A DNA stretch of 64,000 bases from JAATGA01 sp047605605 (GCA_047605605.1 JASGFG010000001.1:1-64000), one strand, 5' to 3'. Shown: positions 34,888 to 43,456, numbered from the stretch's first letter. The notes: a model not told the origin generated them from the letters alone. Program-made: numbers and translations.

Positions 34888-34899
34888 CTGGTATGACAG
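34888..34899. promoter_or_regulatory. possible FadR-type operator before unit C
   Basis: CTGGTATGACAG is an imperfect palindrome resembling TTGTATGACAA sites of sugar-acid GntR regulators. It lies 30 bases before the unit C binding-protein start, which would fit repression by the GntR protein at 29377-30111. Short and imperfect, hence low confidence. Confidence 0.35.
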
Positions 34900-34919
34900 G
34901 TTGATAGTGATACCGTCAA

Positions 34920-35030
34920 TCCTTTCTATTTCCGATCGGCTCGAGCAGGCGACGGTTCATTGAACCAGCCCATCCATTCGAGGGTTGGATGTTCGACGGC
35001 TTCGAAGCTGCGCCACGGGCCACGGCCGTC
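34920..35030 (-). pseudogene. IS3-family transposase (orfB) C-terminal remnant
   Basis: The minus strand reads GPWRSFEAVEHPTLEWMGWFN in one frame and continues NRRLLEPIGN in the next, matching the conserved C-terminus of IS3-family orfB (typically LEWVDWFNNRRLLEPIGN). A single-base frameshift near 34963 splits it, and nothing of the catalytic core remains. It is fused directly to the IS481-type remnant upstream. Confidence 0.65.
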
Positions 35031-35245
35031 GCCTCTTTCGCCTCGGTCAGAACAGTGGACCGCGGCTCGGACCGGCAGGTCTTCATGTCCTCGACCGTTG
35101 CGAGCTTGCGCCACCTCGCAACAGCCTTGGGGTTGATGCCCAATTTCCCGTTCAGCGGCGCGAGCGAAGCTTGCGATCGCTGTACGCCTGCTCGAACAGC
35201 GTGCGTCGTCGTGGCGCTACAGTGATAAACTTGTCCCCTAGGCAT
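35031..35245 (-). pseudogene. IS481-family transposase N-terminal remnant
   Basis: About 70 codons from ATG 35245 read GQVYHCSATTTHAVRAGVQ, LGINPKAVARWRK and EPRSTVLTEAKEA, the N-terminal helix-turn-helix part of IS481-type transposases found widely in Rhodobacterales. After STVLTEAKEA the expected sequence stops and IS3-type sequence begins, so the element is truncated and inactive. Confidence 0.7.
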
Positions 35246-35298
35246 TTTCCATTCCAATGAATGGATCGCACCATCAACCCCTGAGATCAAATACGCGA

Positions 35299-35315
35299 AA
35301 GCGGTCTGACCGCTT
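35299..35315 (-). terminator. short hairpin at the end of the polyamine operon
   Basis: AAGCGGT / ACCGCTT, a 7-bp stem with a 3-base loop overlapping the stop codon of the ATPase gene. Weak, with only a short T-rich tract on the minus strand. Confidence 0.35.
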
Positions 35316-36369
35316 AATCAGCCAGGACGAGAGGACGCGCGCCGGGGCGCAGCGCCAGTTGCGTCGCCCCATTCAACGGCAGGTCAGGGGTGGAGCTGCG
35401 GGGGATGTCCAGCTTTACGCCCATTCCGGCCGCCGTTTCGCCGATCAGGCGCAGGCTGCTGCCTTGAAAGACTGTGCTTAGGATGCGGAACGGCGCGCCG
35501 CCGGCCGTGACGATCTGCATATCCTCCGGCCTCAGCCCAAGGGTCACCGCTGCTCCGGCGGCAAGACCCTGCGCGCCGGGTGCGGCGATTGTCAGGCCCC
35601 CGGCCTCCACCCTTCCGTCGCCGGTGGCGCGCGCGGGCATAAGATTCATCGCCCCGATGAACCCAGCGACGAACCGGGTCGCGGGGTTGTCGTAAAGCTC
35701 GGCCGGGCTTGCCATCTGCTCGATCCGGCCCGCGTTCATCACAGCGATCCGGTCGGAAATCGACAGCGCCTCGGTCTGGTCATGCGTGACCATGACAAAG
35801 GTGGTGCCCAGCCGGGCCTGAAGGTTCTTCAGCTCCACCTGCATCTGTTCGCGGAGCGAGGCATCCAGTGCCGAAAGCGGTTCGTCCAAAAGCAGCACCT
35901 TCGGCTCGCACACAATCGCGCGGGCCAGCGCAACCCGTTGCCGCTGCCCGCCCGACAAGGCCGAGACCGGGCGCGCAGCTTTGTCGGCCAGTCCGACCAG
36001 ATCCAGCGCCGCGCCTACGCGCCGCCCGATTTCCGCCTCCGGCAGGCGGCGGACGGACAGGCCGAAACCGACGTTTTCGGCGACGTTCATATGCGGAAAG
36101 ACGGCGTAGTCCTGAAACACCGTGTTCACCGGGCGCCGGTTCGGGGGCAGATGGCCGATGTCGGCCCTCTCCAGCAGAACCCGGCCCGCCGTCGGTTGTT
36201 CAAACCCGGCGATGACGCGCAGGGTCGTGGTCTTGCCGCAACCCGAGGGGCCGAGCAGGCTGACGAATTCGCCCCCGGCAATGTCGAGGTCGATGTCGGA
36301 CAGTCCAAAAACGCCGCCGCCGAAATCCTTCGACACGCCGCGCAGGGACAAAAGTGGTTCAGCGAGCAT
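35314..36369 (-). CDS. polyamine-type ABC transporter ATPase (PotA/PotG-like)
   Basis: 351 residues from ATG 36369 (the open frame to 36423 is a shadow of the regulator). Walker A GPSGCGKTT, signature LSGGQRQRVALARA, Walker B VLLLDEPLSALD, switch histidine VTHDQTEAL, and a C-terminal TOBE domain (LGLRPEDMQI). Drives a spermidine/putrescine-type importer together with the PotB, PotC and PotD homologues upstream. It overlaps the regulator gene by 11 bases. Confidence 0.88.
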   Translation of the reverse strand: MLAEPLLSLRGVSKDFGGGVFGLSDIDLDIAGGEFVSLLGPSGCGKTTTLRVIAGFEQPTAGRVLLERADIGHLPPNRRPVNTVFQDYAVFPHMNVAENVGFGLSVRRLPEAEIGRRVGAALDLVGLADKAARPVSALSGGQRQRVALARAIVCEPKVLLLDEPLSALDASLREQMQVELKNLQARLGTTFVMVTHDQTEALSISDRIAVMNAGRIEQMASPAELYDNPATRFVAGFIGAMNLMPARATGDGRVEAGGLTIAAPGAQGLAAGAAVTLGLRPEDMQIVTAGGAPFRILSTVFQGSSLRLIGETAAGMGVKLDIPRSSTPDLPLNGATQLALRPGARPLVLAD

Positions 36370-36994
36370 CGGAGACCTCGGGACGGTTGGTGTTGACCCA
36401 GACGATGATGCAGCGCACCGCACCCTCGTTGCGAAACGAATGAAGAAGGGTCGAGCGGAAGGCGAAACTGTCGCCCGTCCGCAGATGATAGGGGGTGCCG
36501 TCTACGATCAGCGACACCTCGCCCGCGATCACCAGGCCGAATTCGTGGCCCTGATGGGCATAGGCCTCGACCGTGCCGCCGCCCGGCTCGATCTCGACCG
36601 TCATGCCGGTCAGCGCCGCCCCGGGGGGCGAGAGCAGCTGTTTGGCGATGCCTTCGGACCGGACCGGCAGGGCGCGGCGGTTGCCCGAGCGCACGCAATA
36701 GATGTCGTTGCCCTGCCCACCCTCGTCGATCAGTTCGCTTGCCTCGATGCCAAGGGCTGCGGCCAGTGGCCAGATGGTCCGCACCCGCAGCGAGGACACC
36801 CCCCGCTCGATCTGGCTCAGCGCGCCAAGCGACAGGCCCGCGCGTGCGGCCAGTTCGGCCAGCGACAGGCCCGCCTCCAGCCGCAGGGCGCGCAGGCGGC
36901 GACCGACGCGGATGTCGGCCTCGTTCGGGGCGACGCGCGCGGCGCCCTGTGCGGGGGGTGAATCTTCCATCCTGATCTTTTTCCGTTCTGTCAT
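36359..36994 (-). CDS. XRE-family regulator with C-terminal cupin domain
   Basis: About 211 residues from ATG 36994 (36970 and 37051 are alternatives; none has a decisive ribosome site). Helix-turn-helix LSLAELAARAGLSLGALSQIERG, then a cupin barrel with AYAHQGHEFGLVIAGE and LRTGDSFAF. PuuR-like proteins of this architecture repress putrescine catabolism and release DNA on binding the amine. Encoded within the operon it probably controls through the inverted repeat at 41102-41134. Confidence 0.86.
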   Translation of the reverse strand: MTERKKIRMEDSPPAQGAARVAPNEADIRVGRRLRALRLEAGLSLAELAARAGLSLGALSQIERGVSSLRVRTIWPLAAALGIEASELIDEGGQGNDIYCVRSGNRRALPVRSEGIAKQLLSPPGAALTGMTVEIEPGGGTVEAYAHQGHEFGLVIAGEVSLIVDGTPYHLRTGDSFAFRSTLLHSFRNEGAVRCIIVWVNTNRPEVSDAR

Positions 36995-37025
36995 GGCCCC
37001 GCCCGCCGGGCGGGGCCAGATCACC

Positions 37026-38066
37026 TCAGCCGCCGGCCTTGACGCGTTCAAACATCTTGGCGAGATCGTCGTTCTGCTTCATGGGGCCGGTGAAGATCGT
37101 GGTTTTCAGCATCTCTTCGGGGTTCGCGGGCAGCTTCAGTTCGTCCAGCGTCGCCTGCGGCACATCGGCAAAGGCCGAGGCGGTCGAGGCGCCGTAGCCA
37201 TAGGCCTCGATCAGGTATTTGCCCGCATCCGATTCCAGCCGCGCGTTGATGAAGTCATAGGCCTTGTCGACGTTCTTGGCGTCTTTCAGCATGACGAAGC
37301 CGCAGGTCCAGGTCAGCATCCCCTCTTTCGGGTTCATGAATTCGACCGGCACGCCCTGTTTCTTCAGCGCGACGGCCGAGGCGTTCCACGTCATCGCCGC
37401 CACCAGTTCGCCCGAGGCGAGCGACTGTTCGATCGAGGTCATGTCGGTGGTATAGGTCGTCAGCAGCGGGCGCTGTTCGCGCAGCTTGGCCGCGACCTTT
37501 TCCATCTCTTCCGGCGTCATGTCGAAGGGGTTCACGCCGGCCAGGATCGCGGCGACCAGCGGCGTGTCATGCACCGCGTCGATGGTGGCCAGACGGCCCG
37601 CATATTGCGGATCCCACAGCATGTTCCAGCTTTGCGGCGCATCAGGGGCCACGAGGTCGGTGCGGTAAAGGACCGAGGTATTGCCCCAGTCGAAGGGCAC
37701 CATCCACACCTTGCCGTCGCCCGCCTGAATGTCGGGCAGGTTGCGGAACACCGGGAAGATGCTTTCCCAGTTCTTGATCTTGGACGTCTCGATCGGTTGC
37801 AGCAGACCGGCGGCGTTCCAGCGCGCGATCTTGTCATAGCAGGGGTGGGCAAGATCGGGTTTGAACCCGGCCTTTACCTTGGTGAAGGCATCGTCGTCAT
37901 CGCCGAAAAAGGAAATCTCCGGTCCTTCGGGATGGGTGGCCAGATAGGCCTTGTGGAATTCGGGCAGTTCATAGCCCGACCAGGTGAAATAGGTCAGCGG
38001 CTCGTCCGCGAGGACAGGTGTGGCCATCAGCGCCAGCGTGGCGGCAAGTGCGATGCGGTGTTTCAT
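37026..38066 (-). CDS. polyamine-type periplasmic binding protein (PotD/PotF-like)
   Basis: 346 residues from ATG 38066, spaced 8 bases from GGAGG. Signal peptide of 20 residues ending VLA. LTYFTWSGYELPEF and KVKAGFKPDLAHPCYD match the family 1 polyamine binding proteins; MVPFDWGNTSVLYR and EEMLKTT follow. The ligand is probably a polyamine or related amine because of the amine oxidase at the head of the operon. Confidence 0.87.
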   Translation of the reverse strand: MKHRIALAATLALMATPVLADEPLTYFTWSGYELPEFHKAYLATHPEGPEISFFGDDDDAFTKVKAGFKPDLAHPCYDKIARWNAAGLLQPIETSKIKNWESIFPVFRNLPDIQAGDGKVWMVPFDWGNTSVLYRTDLVAPDAPQSWNMLWDPQYAGRLATIDAVHDTPLVAAILAGVNPFDMTPEEMEKVAAKLREQRPLLTTYTTDMTSIEQSLASGELVAAMTWNASAVALKKQGVPVEFMNPKEGMLTWTCGFVMLKDAKNVDKAYDFINARLESDAGKYLIEAYGYGASTASAFADVPQATLDELKLPANPEEMLKTTIFTGPMKQNDDLAKMFERVKAGG

Positions 38067-38104
38067 GGGCATTCCCTCCGTGTTGTCGTTGGTGTTGTTG
38101 TGGG

Positions 38105-38881
38105 TCAGACCTTGCTGCGGCGGCGCAGGGCCTCGGCCAGCGCCGCAAGCACGACCGAGGTGAGAAGGATCAGGGAACCGAGCGCCATCACCACCGGCAG
38201 CGATTTCGGAAAGCGGAGCTGGCTCCAGATATAAAGCGGCAGGGTGGGGTCGGTCCCAGCCAGGAAATAGGCGACGATGAATTCGTCGAACGAAGTCAGG
38301 AACGACAGGGTGAATGCCGATCCGATGGCCGACCAGGCCAGCGGCAGGATAGCGCGGCGGAACACCACCCAGTCCGAGGCACCAAGGTCCGAGGCCACTT
38401 CGGCCATACTGCGGGGGATGGCGGCCATCCGTGCGCGGATGACGGTGACGGCGGCGGGCAAGCAGACCAGCACATGTCCCATGACGATGGCCGGGCGCGA
38501 GGGGCCGAGACCGGCAAGGTTCACAAGGATCAGCATCGCTATGCCGACGATCACGCCGGGGATCAGGATCGGCAGCCGCGCCAGCCCCGCCACCAGCCGT
38601 GACAGCACCGGGCGCGGAAATACGTCCAGATAGGCGATGGCCGTGGCCGTCAGCGTGGCGATAACGGCTGCCGTAAGGGCGGTGACCAAACTGTTCATCA
38701 ACGCGCCCCGGATCGCGGGCGTGTCCAGCAGGGTGCGGTACCATTCCAGCGTCCCGCCTTTCAGGGGAAAGGCCGCCTGAATGGAATCGTTGAAGGAAAA
38801 CAGCGGGATCAGCGCGACCGGCAGGTAAAGGAACAGGATATAGCCCGCGACATAGGCAGGCAGCAGGCGGTTTCCCCTCAT
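38105..38881 (-). CDS. polyamine-type ABC permease (PotC-like)
   Basis: 258 residues from ATG 38881, overlapping the upstream permease stop by 4 bases. Six hydrophobic segments and the inner-membrane EAA loop EVASDLGASDWVVFRRAILPL. N-terminal VALIPLFSFNDS is typical of PotC. Confidence 0.87.
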   Translation of the reverse strand: MRGNRLLPAYVAGYILFLYLPVALIPLFSFNDSIQAAFPLKGGTLEWYRTLLDTPAIRGALMNSLVTALTAAVIATLTATAIAYLDVFPRPVLSRLVAGLARLPILIPGVIVGIAMLILVNLAGLGPSRPAIVMGHVLVCLPAAVTVIRARMAAIPRSMAEVASDLGASDWVVFRRAILPLAWSAIGSAFTLSFLTSFDEFIVAYFLAGTDPTLPLYIWSQLRFPKSLPVVMALGSLILLTSVVLAALAEALRRRSKV

Positions 38882-39750
38882 GTCCGGCTGCCCCATCTGC
38901 GGTCGGCCTGCCGCACCAGCGCCACGGCAATCAGGATCACCAGCATGGTCGCGACGGCCAGCGCAGCGCCAAAGGGCCAGTCGTTCGCCTTGCCGAACTG
39001 CGCCTGAATCTGGTTGCCGATCATGATTGACCCCGGTCCGCCGACCAGCGAAGGGGTGACGTAATCGCCCAGCGTCGGCACGAACACCACCAGCGCCCCC
39101 CCCAGCACCCCCGGCATCGACAGGGGCAGCACGATCCGGGCGAAGACCTGCGCCCGGCTGGCGCCAAGATCCGACGACGCCTCCAGATACGACCGCGGAA
39201 TGGTCTGCAGCGCGACAAAGATTGGCAAGATGGCAAAGGGCGCATAGGCATGGGCCAGCGTCACCACCACCGCCGCCGGATTGTTCAGCAGCGCGGTCGA
39301 AGGTGTATCCCACAGCCCTAGCGACATCATCGCCGAGTTCAGCACGCCGTTATAGGCCAGCACGATCTTCCACGCGAAAACCCGCAGCAGATAGCTGGTC
39401 CAGAACGGCAGGGTGACAAGGAATAGGATCAGCCCGCGCCACCGCCCAGCGTGAAAGGCCAGATACCAGGCCACAGGATATGCGGTGACGACGGTTGCCA
39501 GCGTGACCAGCCCCGCGATCCACAGGGACCGCAGCATGATCATCGCATAAAGCGGATCGGTAAAGATCGCCGTAAGGTTGGAAAGCGTCAGCGGCCCGGC
39601 CAGCATCCCGCCATCGTTGACGCGAAACGCCAGCCCCACGACGAGCAACAGCGCAAACAGCACCAGCCCGAAGGTGACGACGACCCCCGGCACCGACAGG
39701 GCAAGGCGAAAGCCCGGACCGTCCGAGAGGATAGGTTTCCGCTCCATCAT
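38878..39750 (-). CDS. polyamine-type ABC permease (PotB-like)
   Basis: 290 residues with six membrane segments, a periplasmic loop after the first, and the EAA loop EASSDLGASRAQVFARIVLPL. Start is ATG 39750 or the adjacent ATG 39747; both overlap the stop of the oxidase gene, so translation is coupled. Confidence 0.87.
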   Translation of the reverse strand: MMERKPILSDGPGFRLALSVPGVVVTFGLVLFALLLVVGLAFRVNDGGMLAGPLTLSNLTAIFTDPLYAMIMLRSLWIAGLVTLATVVTAYPVAWYLAFHAGRWRGLILFLVTLPFWTSYLLRVFAWKIVLAYNGVLNSAMMSLGLWDTPSTALLNNPAAVVVTLAHAYAPFAILPIFVALQTIPRSYLEASSDLGASRAQVFARIVLPLSMPGVLGGALVVFVPTLGDYVTPSLVGGPGSIMIGNQIQAQFGKANDWPFGAALAVATMLVILIAVALVRQADRRWGSRT

Positions 39751-41039
39751 ACCCCCAATGCGTCGCGCAGGCGGAACGCGACGACCGCGGCGCGCACGGC
39801 GGGTTTGCGCAGGAAATGGAACGGGATGGGCCGCGCCGGAGTGACGGGATAATCCAGTTCGCCCTCGGGCCGACCCATGGCCCAGTCGGCCAGAACCCGC
39901 CCCATCGCGGTGCCAAGCGCCAGACCCCGGCCGTTATAGCCGGTGGCGGACAGGATGCCCGGCCCGTGCGGGGTGACATGCGGGTAATGGTCAGCCGTCA
40001 TCGCCACGAACCCGCCCCAAGCATAGTCGAAGGGTGTGTCGCCCAGTTGCGGAAAGGTCTTGCGGCTGATCCGGCGCAGGTTGGCCATCAGCGTGGCGGT
40101 GGTCCGGTCGCTGTAATCGCCGCGACCGCCCATGATCAGGCGACCGCCTGCGTCCAGCTTGTAATAGACCATCACCCTCCGCCCGTCCGACACCGCCTGC
40201 AATCCCGGCAGGATGCTGCGGCGGATGTTGTCGGCAAGCGGCGCCGTCGCCACCTGGACCGAGCGCACGGGCACCAGCGTGCGCGCCAGCGGCGTCACCA
40301 GTCCGTCGGTATAGCCATTGGTGCAGATCAGCACCTTCAGCGCCCTGAGCCTGCCACCCGGCAGGGACAGGACATGCCCGCCCGCCTCGGCCACCAGCGA
40401 CTGAACCGGGCTTTCGCCATGGATGCGCGCCCCGGCCTTTGTGGCCGCCGCGGCCAGACCCAGCGTGAAATTCAGCGGATGCAGGTTGCCGCCGCGCGGA
40501 TCGAGCAGCCCGCCGATATAGGCATCCGTCCCGATCAATGCAGAAACATCCGCCTTGGACAGCACGCGCATGTCGACGCCGCGCCGCTGCCATTGAGCGG
40601 CTCGCATCTTTTGCGCGGCAAGCGAGCTTTCGTCGTGCGCGGCCTGAATCCAGCCCGGCTGCACCGCATCACAGGATATGCCGTGGCGGCGGACCAGATC
40701 CATCGCCAGATCGGGCGCAGCACCCGACAGGCGCAGCATCCGGTCGGCCATCACAGGCCCAAAGCGGTCGGTCACCGCATCGGGATCGGCCTTCAGCCCG
40801 GGATTGAGCTGCCCGCCGTTCCGCCCCGAGGCGCCCCAGCCGGGCGACCGCGCCTCGACCACCACCGGGCGCAGGCCGGCCTCAGCCAGATGCAGTGCTG
40901 CGGAAAGACCGGTGACGCCGCCGCCGACGATGGCGACATCGGCCTCGACCTCGTCCGTCAGGCGCGGAAAGTCCGTCGCGGGATTGGCCGTCGCCACCCA
41001 CAGCGAATTCGCCAGAACCGGGGTTTCGACTACGATCAC
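39747..41039 (-). CDS. FAD-dependent amine oxidoreductase (gamma-glutamylputrescine oxidase/PuuB-like)
   Basis: About 430 residues. The dinucleotide-binding motif VAIVGGGVTGLSAALHLAEAG starts near residue 36, followed by WGASGRNGGQLNPG, the hallmark of the DAO/PuuB family. C-terminal GYNGRGLALGTAMGR also fits. I choose GTG 41039 because AAAGG lies 7 bases ahead; a TTG at 41054 is the longest alternative. It heads the importer operon, so it probably oxidises the imported amine or its glutamyl derivative. No glutamylpolyamine synthetase is present here, so the exact substrate is open. Confidence 0.84.
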   Translation of the reverse strand: MIVVETPVLANSLWVATANPATDFPRLTDEVEADVAIVGGGVTGLSAALHLAEAGLRPVVVEARSPGWGASGRNGGQLNPGLKADPDAVTDRFGPVMADRMLRLSGAAPDLAMDLVRRHGISCDAVQPGWIQAAHDESSLAAQKMRAAQWQRRGVDMRVLSKADVSALIGTDAYIGGLLDPRGGNLHPLNFTLGLAAAATKAGARIHGESPVQSLVAEAGGHVLSLPGGRLRALKVLICTNGYTDGLVTPLARTLVPVRSVQVATAPLADNIRRSILPGLQAVSDGRRVMVYYKLDAGGRLIMGGRGDYSDRTTATLMANLRRISRKTFPQLGDTPFDYAWGGFVAMTADHYPHVTPHGPGILSATGYNGRGLALGTAMGRVLADWAMGRPEGELDYPVTPARPIPFHFLRKPAVRAAVVAFRLRDALGV

Positions 41040-41101
41040 CGGCGAACCTTTCAAAGGGTCATGCCCGAACCGGAATTTGAAATCCCGTCTAGCCTATGTG
41101 G

Positions 41102-41134
41102 ATTCGTGAAATAGGGTCAATATATTTCACGAAT
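41102..41134. promoter_or_regulatory. perfect 12-bp inverted repeat, likely operator of the amine operon
   Basis: ATTCGTGAAATA and TATTTCACGAAT are exact inverted complements with a 9-base AT-rich spacer, 63 bases before the oxidase start. The symmetry, spacing and promoter position fit binding of the XRE-cupin regulator encoded in the same operon. Confidence 0.65.
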
Positions 41135-41149
41135 TTCAGGACGGTCAGC

Positions 41150-41299
41150 CAGGATTCAAGCTCGGGCATTACCAATGTCGCGACCGCGATCGGCACCTAG
41201 GCCGTCGAGCATCACCGCCGGAAGGTCTGCTTCTTCTCTACCATCGAACTCGTCAACGCGTTCGAACGGGAGAAGGCCACGGGCAAACAGCAGCGCTTC
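41150..41299 (+). pseudogene. IS21-family istB (transposition helper ATPase) fragment
   Basis: Plus-strand codons read NVATAIGT, stop, AVEHHRRKVCFFSTIELVNAF and EREKATGKQQR, the segment after the Walker A motif of IstB (usually GKTHVATAIG..AVEHH..VRFFSTIELVNALEREK). It has an in-frame TAG at about 41198 and a ruined Walker A. It abuts the CD-NTase at about 41297 and explains that gene's truncation. Confidence 0.72.
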
Positions 41300-41676
41300 T
41301 TTTCTTGCAGGATCGACGCATAGTAGGCGTGTTCGCGCAGTCGCTGGCCGATCACAGCCTTCAGGCGTGCCGGTGCAATCTCCGGGCCGAGGCCGAGGAA
41401 AAAGCTGATCAGGTCAACGTCGAACTCGTCGCGCCCAATCGGTTTGATCGAAGTGTCAAGCGCGCCGGATCCGTGCAGGTAGACATGGAGCGAGGCCAGC
41501 AATGGATCGTCCGACCCGGACAACCAGTCCGCGACGGCCTCATAGCTGGTTCGGGCCTTCTCGAACTGGGTCTGGGTCCATTCCAGGTCCTGACAAATCT
41601 CTTCGAGGATCGTGAAGACCTGGGCACGCCGTCGAATGGCGGTATCTGTGAGAGGGTGAGAGAAGATCTGGTTCAT
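41212..41676 (-). pseudogene. CBASS-type CD-NTase (cyclic oligonucleotide synthase), truncated
   Basis: 154 codons. Residues 1-129 are a nucleotidyltransferase N-terminus: HGSGALDTSIKP (Gly69-Ser70) and DEFDVDLI supplying two of three catalytic acids (Asp86, Asp88). After QEKKRC (about residue 129) the frame enters antisense istB sequence, losing the third acid and the whole C-terminal lobe; intact enzymes have about 300 or more residues. It would have made a cyclic nucleotide activating the patatin effector encoded just upstream. As it stands it cannot be active. Confidence 0.72.
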
Positions 41677-41801
41677 GCTGCGCTCCGTTCGAGTTGATGC
41701 ACGGGCACAAACGGCTCGGCAGGTTGGTGGAAGAAGATGGGCGCCAAGGTTGGGCTCGCGTGCCGGGCACTCGAGGCGCCAAGCCCTTTGAGCCTCAGGA
41801 T

Positions 41802-42650
41802 CTAGCTGGTGTCATCGAGGGAAAAGAATCCGTCCGGCACGCTCGGCGAGTAGCGGTGAACAGCCTTTCGGTCGTGAGGATCGCCTGTCAGATGGCGGGC
41901 AACGCCGAGTGCACCGCGGGACTGGCCATCCATCAGGAGGAGGCTGAGGGCCTTCACCCCGAGACCGGCCTTGCCGGGGGACTCAGACAGCATGTAGACC
42001 TCATCGACACAACCTAGGCTCAGGATATGCAGATCTTGCGGAGCCCAGCCAAGCATCGAGATCGCTTCCACCGTCGCAACACCGACAGGGTTATTGCACC
42101 AGGTGCCACCCTCAAGGAGTCCGACATCATCCGCCGTCTTGTGACGGGCGAAGTAGGTCGGCGCTGCCGACGTTGCCATCGCCGCGTCGAGCGCGGGCTT
42201 CCTGTAATCCTTGGTGAGCCGCGGATGATGGGAAGTCTTGTAGATGTAGACGCTGCGCTGATCGGCATCCCAGGCCGGAATCAGCAATCGGGTTTCCGCA
42301 TCACCGATGAGCCTGTCGCCAAGGACGGCGTGGAGTTCATCCCGAAGCGCAGTTGCCTCGTGTTTGGGTTTCACCCAGTGACGCAGGGCTGCGCGTGAAT
42401 CCCGGGTCTTCCTTCCGAACCACCCCTTTTCTTCCGTTTGCCTGACGATTGCCGGCCCGCGGTTCTCGTAGAGGTCCAGCAGAGTTCTCGCCCGGAGTCC
42501 AAGGGCAAGGCCGATTGCAAGGATACCGCCGGTGGACGTTCCCGCGATCAGGTCGAAGTAGCGGCCGATCGGTTCATCTAGGTCGGCTTCGGTCGATAAC
42601 GGGATGAAGGAGATCGCTCGGTTGGCGCAAACGCGTGAAATAATGACGCG
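41802..42650 (-). pseudogene. CapV-type patatin-like phospholipase (CBASS effector), 5' truncated
   Basis: The frame reads PIGRYFDLIAGTSTGGILA with the GxSxG nucleophile motif, then a CapV-like body and LLEGGTWCNNPV, where the catalytic Asp of the usual DGG motif appears as Glu. The N-terminal oxyanion motif (DGGGxRG) and about 30 residues are missing: the upstream frame to 42899 is antisense-like arginine-rich sequence belonging to a different gene. No start codon with a ribosome site precedes the homology. CapV enzymes degrade membranes when bound by the CD-NTase product. It is probably a relic. Confidence 0.68.
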
Positions 42651-43096
42651 GCGCCTGACCGGCCGCCGATCAGGGCCTCGCCATCCTCGTCGGCGGCACC
42701 GATGCGCCAGGCCAGCCAGAGCGCGATCCGGTCGGGCGAGGTCCGGTCGCCGGTTCCCCAGCCGAGCGCCGCGGCTTCCTCCTGGGCCAGTTGATCGGCC
42801 GCCTCCTGCCCCATCGCCTCGACTCGCTCGACCAGTCGGCCGAGATCGAGCGCCAGATCGGCGAGCGGCTGCACCAGCGCCGCCTCGGCCGCACGCCATT
42901 CGCCGAGGTCGAACAGTGCCTGCCGCGGCGCCTGCGGCAGCGGCGGGGCGAAAGGATCCGCTTCCCCGTCGGCGCCGGGATCGGGTCCGGGCAGGAACCA
43001 GAGCCCGTCCTCGGCGCTTTCGCAGTCATAGGGTCCCGGAGCCTCGTCTGCGGCATCCGGGTCATCATCTGTGGAGTATGGAGGACGTCGTTTCAC
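42578..43096 (-). CDS. hypothetical protein, probably 3' truncated
   Basis: 172 codons starting MKRRPPYSTDDDPDAADEAPG. The first 145 residues are acidic, then helical (ALFDLGEWRAAEAALVQPLADL), with the look of a plasmid-encoded Rhodobacterales protein; family not recognised. The last 25 residues are a different frame of the CapV sequence, so the gene lost its 3' end in the same rearrangement that cut capV. Confidence 0.5.
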   Translation of the reverse strand: MKRRPPYSTDDDPDAADEAPGPYDCESAEDGLWFLPGPDPGADGEADPFAPPLPQAPRQALFDLGEWRAAEAALVQPLADLALDLGRLVERVEAMGQEAADQLAQEEAAALGWGTGDRTSPDRIALWLAWRIGAADEDGEALIGGRSGAASLFHAFAPTERSPSSRYRPKPT

Positions 43097-43189
43097 AGGA
43101 TCATTACTTGCAGATTTTGAGCGTTACCCAAGCTTCTTCCGCGCGGCTTTTCTAATTACGATAAGAACCCATTATCGCATGTTGACAGA

Positions 43190-43456
43190 TCAGGCCCGAA
43201 AACCGCATCCACGCCCCATGAAACCTCCCGCAGAAGCCCCCTGCCCCGGCTGCAGACAGCCGGTGTCAGTGATCGCCAGGCGTTCCGGCTGCGATGGCAT
43301 CGTCCCCGTCATCGAGGCCGGCCGGCGCACGATCCGCACCTCGCCGCCGTCGAGGAGCAGATACCCTACCCTGTCGCCGGGGATCAGGCCGAGCGCAATC
43401 CGCACTTTCCTGGGCAACGTGGTCTGCCCCTTCACGGTCACGGTCGATTCCTGCAT
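43190..43456 (-). CDS. AbrB/MazE-type antitoxin-like DNA-binding protein
   Basis: 88 residues from ATG 43456 with GGAGG in place. The N-terminal 45 residues (STVTVKGQTTLPRKVRIALGLIPGDRVGY) are a SpoVT-AbrB swapped-hairpin domain as in PrlF/MazE/VapB antitoxins. The C-terminal 40 residues are low-complexity. No toxin gene follows on the same strand, so it looks orphaned. Confidence 0.7.
   Translation of the reverse strand: MQESTVTVKGQTTLPRKVRIALGLIPGDRVGYLLLDGGEVRIVRRPASMTGTMPSQPERLAITDTGCLQPGQGASAGGFMGRGCGFRA

Noticed and set aside
42651..42899. N-terminal extension of the CapV frame
   Set aside because: Arg/Gly-rich shadow of the 172-codon gene in the same region; not part of a patatin.
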